Shown here in pieces: positions 11,650 to 21,033 of a stretch of DNA of 64,000 bases. The translations under genes and the position numbers were made by a program. This DNA comes from Puccinellia tenuiflora (Eukaryota > Streptophyta > Magnoliopsida > Poales > Poaceae): positions 434,001-498,000 of the forward strand of contig QRDG01001725.1 of NCBI GenBank assembly GCA_012064385.1. Direction: 5' to 3'. How positions within the stretch are numbered: position 1 is the stretch's first letter; each line of letters opens with the position of its first letter. The notes below the pieces were generated by a model. The model was not told where the DNA came from. It worked only from the letters and a program-made list of their open reading frames with translations, and did not search any database.

Positions 11650-14600
11650 TAAATTTGTGCCTCTGCACGCCCAGAAGCAGGAGTTCAGGCCATCGCACCC
11701 CCGAGGTGCCAGCCTTGTCCGCGGCGGTCTCCGTCCTCCTCCAGAGCATCCTCCTCGCCGTCGCCTTCGTCCTCGTCAACCACGACTTGGTCGAATTTCT
11801 TGGCGTACGCGTTGGTGGCCTTCCGCGCCCTGTCGCTGATGGTGACCGGCGGCGTCATCATGGTCTCGAGGTCAAGCGAGGGCTGGATCCTCACGAGGTT
11901 GCTGAAGATGCGGCTGGTGGCGGCGACGAGGAGATCGCGGCTCTCCTCCACGACGCGCTCGTCAAAGCTCTTCGCCACCTCCTCAAGCTTTTCAAGGAAT
12001 TGCTCGAAGAAGAACGAGTACGCGGCTTCATCGTCGATCTCCGCAGAGAAGGAGGGGACGTCGATCCTCAGATCATCCCCGACCACGCGCGCGTGGCTCA
12101 CCAAGCTTTGGAGAATGTTCTGGCGCTGGCGTGTCATGGACCGGCCAATCTGGCGCTGGTCCCGTGCCTGCTCCGCGAGATCTGCGGCCGGCCCCACCTG
12201 CTGTCGGAGCTCGTCCAGGTCTCTCTCCAGGGCGATGGCGTTCCCCTCTGCGCGGGCCTGCGCCTCCCTGGCGGTCTCGAGGCAGGAGGTCAACCGTTTC
12301 TCCTCCAGCTCGAGCTCCTTGATACGGTCCTGGAACTCCTTGCGCTTGGACTTGAAGCGATCCTCCTGCTTCGTGAGCTTCTCATTATAATCTTTGGAGA
12401 GGCTCTCGCGGATAAGATGGACCCTGGTGTCGGCCTCATCCTGGGTTCTTTTCCGCTTCACCTCGAAGTCGGCGTTGGCCTTCTCGTGGCGCTCCGCGTA
12501 GGTGGCCTCACACTGGGCAACCAGGCCCTCGCGCTCCTGCAGCTGCCCCTCGCGGGTGGCCTGGGCCTCCTCGAGCAGCTGGGTCTGCTCCTCGCGCTGG
12601 CGCAGCTCCTTCTCGCGGAGGGAGAGCTCTCCCTCGCGTCGCCCAACTCCGCCTCGCGCGGCGCCAGCTGCTCCTCGCGAGCATCCAGCAGCTCGCGGAG
12701 CTCCTTCAAGCTGGCCCTTGCAACCTCGGAGTCAGCGGCGAATTTCTGCTCCGCGGCCGTCAGCTCATCATGCTTGGAGGCGGTCTCCACCTCGAGCGCC
12801 TCCCTGGCGGCGTCCAGCTCTTCCATCACCTCCTCCGCCTCCCGCTTGACGCTGTCGCGGGTCTCCTTGGCGAAGCGAAGGGCCTCTTGGCGCTCCGCCT
12901 GGGCCGCCGCGTCCTGCCGGCGGCACAACTCCACCCTCTCATGGAGGAGGGCCCAGGCCTCGCCGAGCCTTGTCCGTTCCTCCGCTAGGGCGTTTCTTCT
13001 TCGGCGAGCTGCTCCTCCAGCCCGTCGAGCGCCCGCCGCGCCTGGTTGAGGACGACTCGGCGATGAATCGCTTGGCGCCGCGGCTCTTGCAGCGCCAAGG
13101 TCCCGCACCACTACTGGGTGCGGGGTCCTCGATCCTTATCGAGGCGCCCGGGGCCTCCCGCCTCGGGCTCACGGCCGCCTCTGGTGCGGCCCGGGGGCTC
13201 GTAGGGGCGCCTCCCTCGTCGCCCGCTTCAAGTGCCCTCTGGGGGCTGGGTGCCCCCTCGCCCCAGCTCCGGTGCTTGTGGGCTCCAGAGGCGCCACTGC
13301 CCCCTACTCCTCAGGGGCGTTCCTTGCCCCTACCGTGACGGCCGCGTCCGCCACGGCCTCGGGCGCATCGGCCCCTCTTGGCGGAGCCTCCTCCCCGCTG
13401 GAGGCGGCACCATGATGATCTCCTCGTCCACCCTCTCCTCCTCCGTCTCGATCTGGACGGGAGGAGTGGCCGTCCTTGTTGGCGACGGCGGCGCCACCTC
13501 TTCTATCACCTCCTCCGCGCGGTGCTCCGCTACGGGAGGAGTCGTCGCTCGAGCCGAGGACGGCGCCACCTCTTCAGTCACCTCCTCCGTGCGGTGCTCC
13601 ACCACGGGAGGATTTGCCGCACGAACCGGCGACGGCGTGGCCTCTTCAACCACCACCACCTCCGCGTGGTGCTCGCCCGCGGGAGGAACAGCTGCCTGCC
13701 GCAGCTCGTCAGCCGCAGGCGTCTCCGCGACGACGCTGGCGGTCTCCCCAAGCCTGCGGAGCCGCCGCCTCTTGGACGTCGCGGGTTGCCTGAAAGAAAA
13801 ACAAGTAGAAGATCCTTCAAGAGGGTTTTCCAGAAGCAAAAGCGACAAAGGAAAAGAAGAATCAAGGCTTACTCGTCAGCCATCACCCACACCCTTTTCT
13901 TCGCCTTGGGCGGTTGGGTGTTGCTTGCTCCGGCCTCCTCCTAAGACGCCCCTGCCTCCACGCGAGGGGCGCTCCTCGCGGTCGCGGCTCTCCTGTCGTG
14001 GATAGCCTTGGAGCGGGGCTCGCAGTGTCCTCCCCCGCCGCCGCTCGTCTCCTCCTCCTCCTCTCCAACGCGCTGGGAGCGGGCGACGCGGAAGGCACCC
14101 TCCTCGTTGCTTGAGGAGAGCACCTGGAGGTCCACCTCGGCAGGAGCGCTCCTTGAGGAGCCGGCGGAGCCTCTTGAGGGGTCGCCGCCTCTCGAGGCCT
14201 CTTCCTCGCCGGACTCCTCGACCTCATCCGGCTCCGGAGACTCGTCCATGTACTCCGGCTCCGCCGCCCACGGGTTAGGACGAGGCCCGCAGTGCCCTGC
14301 TGGCACTATTCCCCACTCGTCGAACACCGGCATGCACCGGCGTTGCGCTTCAATGCTCTCCTCGGCAAAGCTGATGAGCGGCCGGGCCTCGTCTTTGGTA
14401 GCAGATGGGATCTCCGCCGTCGCGAAGAGAACCCCCATGATCTGGCGTAGCACCTCAGGCGTGAAGCCATCCGAACTCAGCCGCATCGCGTCCTCCTTGC
14501 CTGTGTACCGCCACACCGGCTCGGAGTGCCATTGGAGGGGGGCGATCCGGCGCCTCGTGAAGTCTCTTGCCACCATCTGGCCGGTGACTCCTGCCTCGCG

Positions 14601-15309
14601 GATGCGCCGGATGCACTCGTACACCACGTCAAGCCTCTGGCCCCTGAAGTCTGCGCTCGCCCAGCGCGCCCACTTCCTCGGGGGGGGCCTCGGGCACCTC
14701 CAAGAGAGGGTTTACCCTCTTGGTGTCGACGAAGAGCCACTTCTCGCGGAACTTCTCCACCTTCTTCGTCACCTTGGTGACGGCGTTCTCGCCGATCCAG
14801 GCGATGGGGATGTAGTTCTCACTCCTGGCGGCGGCGATGCGGAAGGAGACGCAACCGAGCCGCTCGTCGGGGGCGGTGCTCCGGAGAGAGTAGAAGCTGC
14901 GGAAGAGCGCCACCGAAGGACGGATGCCGATGTAGGCCTCGCAGAAGTGGGCGAAGATGGCAAGGATGAGGATGGAGTTAGGATGAAGATGAAGCAGCTG
15001 GATCTGATACACCTCCAGAATCGCCAGGAGGAACTCAGAGAAGGGAGGAACGAGACCGGCGTAAAGAGTATGGACGAAGATGGGGTAGAACCCCTCGGTG
15101 AGCCTGCTACCGGACGGCCTCATCTCGGTGGCGCCGTGCTCGTTGGTGCCCGCCGCCGCCACATGGCGCACCTTTGCTATTGCCACCGCGTTGACGCGGG
15201 TCGGCGGCAGCGCCTCCACGAGGGCAGCACCGCGCGCCGCCGCCGCCGACGTGCCGGCCCGCATCACGGCCTTGCCCTTCGGGTCGGTGTTTGCTTTCTT
15301 GGGGGCCAT
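11650..15309 (-). pseudogene. Antisense gene of the Tat element (putative gypsy-type transposon protein plus coiled coil)
   Basis: The minus strand from the ATG at 15309 encodes a protein with the plant 'putative gypsy type transposon' domain (Pfam Transposase_28 type): FYPIFVHTLYAGLVPPFSEF, LHPNSILILAIFAHFCEAYI and SLRSTAPDERLGCVSF. A frame change near the G-run at 14681 leads to 14627-13941, a Ser/Glu-rich acidic region. A likely intron follows (donor GTAAGC near 13870, acceptor TTTCTTTCAG near 13795), then a segment with three ~23-residue Pro/Glu/Val repeats (13700-13440). Long coiled coils come last (13111-12458 and 12461-11685). Its function is unknown, and it is carried antisense to gag-pol. 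Frameshifts near 12650 and 13000 make it a probable pseudogene. Confidence 0.78.
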
Positions 15310-15610
15310 CGGTCGCCGGAGAAGAAGACGAAGACCCTGGAGTTGGAGCGCTCTGGGAAGAAGAAGGTGTTTTGGAGGCGTTGGGAGAAGAGTGCGGAGG
15401 AGTTATGGGAGAAGTAAAGGGCGCAGTCTGCGCGCCCAGGCTTTATGGACCGGCTCCCGAGTCGTGGCGGGTCCCACCACATCGCCCGTTGGAGCCGAGG
15501 AGATCGTGGCCGCGGGCGCAACCGCTGCGCCCCACGTGTCACGGCCCCGGCAGGCACCGTTGGGCCCTCGACGCTTCGCCTTCATCCGTGGGCCTCGGCG
15601 TGCCCATCGC

Positions 15611-15625
15611 GGGCCCGGGGGCTAC
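15611..15625 (+). other. Polypurine tract region before the 3' LTR
   Basis: GGGCCCGGGGGCTAC immediately precedes the 3' LTR start TGTCGG, the position where plus-strand priming occurs in Gypsy elements. Confidence 0.6.
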
Positions 15626-16682
15626 TGTCGGCACAGTGGAAACCAGGGTACCACGGGCCGGCCTGCCAGGGCCCACAAGATTCTTCAGAAGATTTCGCTA
15701 AGGACCAGGCTCTCCAAGCCTGGCGAGCCTCGTGAGGGACCTTTTCTCCTCGCCGAGAGTTTTCTCCCTTGGCGAGGGACCTCTCCTCGAGAAGGCATCT
15801 CGGACGCCACCAGCAATTCTGCTAAGGACCAAGCCGGAAGGCTCGGCGAGGCCTTTTGCCTCGCGAGGCTTCCTTCCTCTCGAAGCCAGCTCTGCCTCTG
15901 CAGCAAAGCGCACATGGGCTCTGCGCCCGTGCACAGAGTGACGCGCGTGCCTACGCGCGGTGACGACGACGCCGCAGTTGCCGTTTCCATGTATAAAGGA
16001 GTCAACAAAGCAGCGCCAAGCAAAGCGGACAACGAGTATTGCCGCTTTGGTGATAAGGGAACCGTCTGCAGCTACGCTCCAAGGGCAACGTCACCGTGGG
16101 ACCCGTTCCACCTCCGCAGCGCCAGCCCACCGTCCTGGCTGGCCGATGCCCCTTTTCAGCTTTGGTGACGCCGCTCCCCTGCCGTGGACCGCGTCCACGA
16201 CCTTCACCTTTATGGTAGACTCCACCTTTTTGGTGCACCGCGCCTCCTCCTTCGTCGCCATGTGGTAGCCCTTCCCGCCCAAATGTTTGGGCGGAAGAAG
16301 CCCGAGACACCTATAAAAGGAGGAGGAGCCCGTTCGGACAAAGGGTTCGATCTTTGGTAGGCATTCCGAGTTTACAAGTTCACCATCTTGGAGCTCAGGC
16401 AAAACCCTAGCCATTGTAGCCACCTCGAGCTCGCCAAGCTCACTCTGTACTAAAACCTCTCCAAGCAAGTGCAATACAACTCGAAGCAGGACGTAGGGGT
16501 TTTACCTCACCTAGAGGGCCCTGAACCTAGGTAATACCGCGCGTTCCTCTCTGCAGTGCTTCCCCGCAGCGATCCAGGTGAGCACCGTCGTCGAGGCACG
16601 TTGAGGGTTGTTTGATTCCGTGTTCAGCCCCTTACTCGATCCTTCGTGAGACACACCCAGTTCCTGGGACAGTTCTCCGACA
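15626..16682 (+). repeat. 3' LTR of the Tat-type element
   Basis: Same ends as the 5' LTR (TGTCGGCACAGTGG … CTCCGACA) and high overall similarity. It keeps an intact TATAAAA box (CTATAAAAGG, 16311-16320) that is mutated in the 5' copy. The next five bases are ATTTG, which do not repeat the ATGCA before the 5' LTR. Confidence 0.93.
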
Positions 16683-17800
16683 ATTTGCTGCTAGTAGAAT
16701 TTGATATGTGGTGTGCTGACAGCTGAATGATATTGTGTGCTAGCTGAATGTCGATGTGTGCTAGCTGATTTTCTCTTGTCAATTTACAATTTCAAAAAAA
16801 AAATGTGCAACCTTTTGACTTGCAAAGTGTTTTTGTCAAACTGCAATGTCAAATTTATGTGCAATTTTTATATGTTTAGGCATAAATGAAAATGAAAAAT
16901 AGTCCGATTGAGGGTGCCCCCCCCCCCCCCATTGGCCTCGACAAGCGTCTGGACACCCTCAAATTGGACACAACTTGGGGTTGCCCGGTCAAAAAAATTG
17001 GTGGCCCGGTGGAGATGCTCTAAGCTCCAACAATCTCCGGCACGCTTGATTTTATATCAAGCCCTATCTCTCGCCCATAGGTTAGTTTTTTGCATCAGCT
17101 TCTGATCTTAATTGCATCCATTTCCTAACTAGGTTGCATTTGGAAAAGGCATAGTTGCATGTTGTACCTAGTAAGTTTGTTTTTTGATAATATCCATGGA
17201 TGTAGGATGTTCTTTTGTTTGGTTTTTTAGTATTTTTTCAATATGCAAGTTTCTATGTTGCTCCTAAGTTGTTTATCACATTAATCTAGTTGCTTTAGAC
17301 ACCCTGGGTTAGTTGCAGCAGCTTTTCCTGGTAGTGTTGTATCCATTTCCCAACTGGGTTGTAGTTAGAACATGTAAACATTTTATGATATCCATACTAA
17401 GTTTGTTTTTCTGGATGTCCATGAATGCAGTTTGGGGGGGTACTTTTGATAGATGAGTTATGTCGGTCAGTGAGGAACTAGGTCGGTGAGTTGCTGGCAG
17501 TACTGACATTAGTTGCAGGCATTTTGTAGAAGAGTTGTAGCTTGGGGATACTCCCCATAGATGAGTTCAGCTGGTCAGCGCGGAACTAGATGAGTTATTG
17601 GCAGCAGCGACATTAGTTGCTGGCATTTTGTAGATAGGTTGTATGCAGTACTAGATGAGTTCTAGTTTTTCCTCAACACTGTTGTTCCTGGGAGTAGAAT
17701 TTAAAGGGTCTACGAATCTAACTAGTTGCAGCTGTAGACACCCCTGGTGTTTTTTATATCTTAGTTGGAGCTTATTCCCCTGGTGTTGCTCATTTTGTAT
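16683..17800. other. AT-rich intergenic sequence, no gene seen
   Basis: No coding frame is recognisable. It holds short direct repeats (GTGTGCTAGCTGA at about 16735 and 16755), a 14-base C run at 16917-16930, and repeated phrases built on 'GATGAGTTNNNGTNGGTCAG' and 'CATTAGTTGCNGGCATTTTGTAGA' (17450-17640). It does not continue the Athila LTR that was interrupted at 2918. Confidence 0.6.
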
Positions 17801-19455
17801 GTTGTCTCAATTAAATGAAAAGGTTCCTCCCTAATACTCCCATGTTTAGCTTAATATAGTTCTCTCATCTTCGAAAAAATTGCTCCCTGATATCATATAA
17901 TTGCTTCCCAGGTTTAGAATAAACATAATAGCTCTCATCTTTGAAAAAGTTGCTCCCTAATATTATTTAGTTGCTTCCTAGGTTCAGCTTAACATAATTG
18001 CTCTCATCTTCCGAAAAGTTGCTCCCTAATATTATTTAGTTGCTCCCTAATATCATTTAGTTGCTTCCTAGGTTTAGCTTAAGAAAATTGCTATCATCTT
18101 TGGAGAAGTTGCTCCTTATTATCACTTAGTTGCTTCCCAGGTTTACTGGGCATATACTAATGTGTTATTTTCCTCTCCTAGATTGTTGCAGCTTGTAATG
18201 GAGAATTGGGCAATGCAATGAGAAATTGGGGTTGTTTTACTTGTGTTTGGATAGAGAAATCAGTGTGCCCGTAAACAAACTTTGAGCGGGATGTGGACCG
18301 TCTTATTATTTGCATGGAGTTATTTGTGTGTCAGATAATTTGTTCACACGTGGCTGGCTAGTTGGGGACATGGAACGGTCACAAAACGCGTGGTCGTGTG
18401 GGACTTTCCATATATTGCCCACGGGGTTGTAACTTCCCTTTTGGAGGGAGAGTGCTGGGTTGGACTAACCAGCAAGCGTTTGCTGGCTAGACGTGCCCAG
18501 TATAATTTAGTTACCTCTGAGACTTTGCTTAAGATAGTTTCTCTCATCTTAGGAAAAGTTGCTCCCTAATATCATTTAATTGCTTCCTAGGTTTAGCTTA
18601 AGATAATTGCTCCCGTCTTCGGAAAGTTGCTCCCTAATATCCCTTAGTTGCTTCTCAGGTTTAGCTTAAGATTATTGCTCCCATCTTCGCAAAATGTGCT
18701 CCCTAATATATTTCAGTTGCTTCCCAGGTTTAGCTTAAGATAATTTCTCTCATCTTTGGGAAAATTGCTCCCTGATATCATTTAGTTGCTTCCGAGATTT
18801 AGCCTAAGAAAATTACTCTCATATTTGAAAAGTTGCTCTCTGATATCATTTTGTTGCTTCGCTCTCGTCTTTGGAAAAGTTGCTCCCTAATATCACTTAG
18901 TTGCTTCTCAGGGTTGTTTTTTGCTCTACTAGTTTGTTGGAGCAACTTTTAGTTTTCCGGGCATATACTAATGTGTGTTTTTTCCTCTACTAGGTTGTTT
19001 GAGTTTGTAATGATAAATTGGGCAAAGCAAGGAGGAACTGGGGAGGCTAACAGGGCCTGCATGTTTTAGCTAAATTTTATGAGGTCGTTCATGATGTGTG
19101 TTTGTTCTGTGTAATCGCGGACGATGTAACTGTTGTGCCTAATTAATATAATCTGTCGCGATGGCTCTCCCTAAATAAGAAAGGAACTGAGGTTGTGTTA
19201 CTTGTGTTTTGCCGAAGGAATGAGTGTGCACGCAAACATACTTTGAGCAGGAGGTGGACCGCCTTATTTGCATGGATTTATTTGCGTGCTAGAGAAAAAG
19301 GAGAGTAGGCCGGGAAATGATAAGGTGTTCACGCATGTGATTGGCTCGTTGGGGATGCGGAGTAGTCACAAATCGCGTCGTCGTGCGGGACTTTCATTTT
19401 TCGGAGTGATTGCTCGATTGGACTAACCAGTCCGCGTTTGCTGGCTAGACCTGCC
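17800..19455. repeat. Minisatellite-bearing segment duplicated in tandem
   Basis: Units of about 70 bp recur with the phrases GTTGCTCCCTAATATCA, TTAGTTGCTTCCCAGGTTTA and GCTCTCATCTT. They form two arrays, about 17860-18140 and 18535-18920. Each array is followed by a matching non-repetitive tail: GGCATATACTAATGTGT at 18148 and 18957, then CTTTGAGCGGGATGTGGACC / CTTTGAGCAGGAGGTGGACC. Both tails end in TTGGACTAACCAG…GCGTTTGCTGGCTAGAC (18453 and 19417). So array plus tail was duplicated head to tail as a block of ~0.7-0.95 kb. No coding content is seen. Confidence 0.8.
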
Positions 19456-19500
19456 CCCCCCCCCCCCCCCCCCCCCCCCACACCCACACACACACACACA
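19454..19500. repeat. Poly-C tract followed by a CA microsatellite
   Basis: Twenty-six consecutive C residues (19454-19479) run directly into an ACACCC and (CA)n tract ending at 19500. It sits exactly at the end of the second copy of the duplicated segment. Homopolymer length here is likely unreliable. Confidence 0.9.
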
Positions 19501-19551
19501 ATCCCCCACATACAATTGTTAAAATTGTCAAAACTAACTGAGTGCAGCGTT

Positions 19552-19930
19552 TTGGAGCACGGGCTCCATAGAGCCTGTTTTTGAAAAAAAAATCAAAATT
19601 GATATTTTTATGTTTCAAAAAATTCTGAATAGTTGTACACAATGATCATTTGTACCAGTGTGTAAAAACCAATGCGAAATATTCTTTATTTTGATCTGTA
19701 TAAAAATGACAAATTTCTGGACTGAGTTGGTGAATTGTATCAGATTTGAAAATTTCAGATCCATCAAAATTTGTCATTTTTGTGTAGGTCGGAGTACAAA
19801 CTATTTCGGATTGAAAATTTACAGGACTGTAGAATACGTAAATGTCAACATTTAGGATTTTTGGTATTTTTTAAAACTTTAAAATGTCGATTCAATTTTT
19901 TTTAAAGCTCCATGTAGGACGAGCTTCAAA
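19552..19930. mobile_element. Small inverted-end element, family unassigned
   Basis: The left end GTTTTGGAGCACGGGCTCC, followed by a GTTTTTGAAAAAAAA tract, is an imperfect inverse of the right end (…TTTTTTTTAAAGCTCC, ATGTAGGACGAGCTTC). Length is ~380 bp and AT-rich with no coding capacity. A related copy in the opposite orientation lies at about 63028-63411. MITE-like behaviour is inferred; no clear target-site duplication was found. Confidence 0.45.
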
Positions 19931-21033
19931 TCGACTTATCGAAACTAACCTCTCTACCCCCAAGTCGACCTTCAAAGAAGTAAGCAAAGTTTCCCCGGAT
20001 CTCCCGTCCGCCGCTGCCATGCCGACATGTGCGTGCCGGTCACGAATTAGGATCTGCGTGCTGCCGTGAGGCGGAGGCAGGGCACGACAGCCCAGCGCTG
20101 GCAGTGGTCGCATCGGTAAGGACGGAGGAGCACGACGCTAGCAGAGTAGTGTTGGGACAGCTCGCCGCCGGCAAGGGTGACACGACCGTGGAGCTGGGAG
20201 CACGTCACCGACAAGATCAGCAGGCACATCCCAAACAAAGCTAGGTCATTCATTATCCTCCGGTTCAATAGACCCTGGCTAGTTGCTACTCAATCCGAAT
20301 TGCTTGTTGTTTGCTCCCATAAGATTGTTCGTGGACGATCACGAAGAGCCGGCGCGCCACCACCTCCGCTACCAGAGCAGGGGTGTTTGCCCCCTAGTCT
20401 GTACCGCCAGTCCTGGTCATGCACTCGCACGTACCCGGCAACGCCAGAACCGCAGCAGGCGTGGCCGCCCACATCACCGCACAGTATGGGCATTGGCGCC
20501 ACCAGTGGCAACAAGACCACCTCCACCGCCGGCATCACTGTGGCCATGGCCGGCTCCCTTGTTCATCGACCTCGCCCGCAACAACGACGACGACAAGTGG
20601 TCTCCAGTCGAGCCGGCCCTAGCTCCGACAGCCAGATCTAGGGTTTATGCAATACTTTTTAGCTTAAAATGTATGGGTAATGTGACATGCGGGAAAAACA
20701 ATGAAATGCGTCGCACCCTCACAGTCCGCACGGACACACTGAACATATTTGGTGTCTGGCTAGCGACTCAAATGGACAAAAAAGCGGACAGATTCTGCGT
20801 CCGTTTAGGTCGTCCCGTTGGAACTCAATCCTCAGTAACATGACAGCATAGACAGTAATTAAGAGCAGGGTCTGATAGATAAACGGTGCCACCTTGTCAC
20901 ACGGATAGTCATGGTCTAGCGCATCCTCATCTCATATACTACAGACCTACCAGAGAACACTAATGCTAGAATAACATGCTGATGTGCAGACCAAGTAGAA
21001 AGCAAAGATCAGCCGTGGCAGCCAACATTCGGC
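19931..21033. other. Intergenic sequence and probable 3' UTR of the FDM-like gene
   Basis: From about 19970 to 20640 the sequence is GC-rich with short unrecognised open frames on both strands. From about 20640 to 20830 it includes phrases typical of small Triticeae repeats (GCGGACAGATTCTGCGTCCG). The last ~200 bp before 21034 lie directly downstream of the minus-strand gene's stop and probably form its 3' UTR. Confidence 0.4.

Larger units (their letters stand above)
2919..16682 (+). mobile_element. Tat-lineage Ty3/Gypsy retrotransposon with both LTRs and an antisense gene
   Basis: A 13.8 kb element bounded by two LTRs of ~1.06-1.08 kb, each starting TGTCGGCACAGTGG and ending CTCCGACA. In order: 5' LTR, PBS, gag-protease, RT with degenerate RNase H, an additional archaeal-type RNase H, integrase, a CACTA insertion, an antisense gene region, polypurine tract and 3' LTR. 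The extra RNase H and the antisense gene between pol and the 3' LTR are marks of the Tat lineage (Grande/RIRE2-like). All coding frames have stops or frameshifts, so it is not autonomous. The flanking pentamers are ATGCA on the left and ATTTG on the right, so no target-site duplication is present. Confidence 0.92.

Noticed and set aside
11655..13049. 464-codon plus-strand ORF
   Set aside because: It is the complement of the antisense coiled-coil gene. Its length reflects GC-rich codon structure on the other strand, and the minus-strand translation has the coherent heptad pattern.
2919..16682. A named family label for the Tat-type element
   Set aside because: LTR ends alone do not let me choose between known Triticeae families without a database search.
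17860..18920. CRISPR-like reading of the ~70 bp repeats
   Set aside because: The units are contiguous degenerate minisatellite repeats without unique spacers, in plant nuclear DNA.
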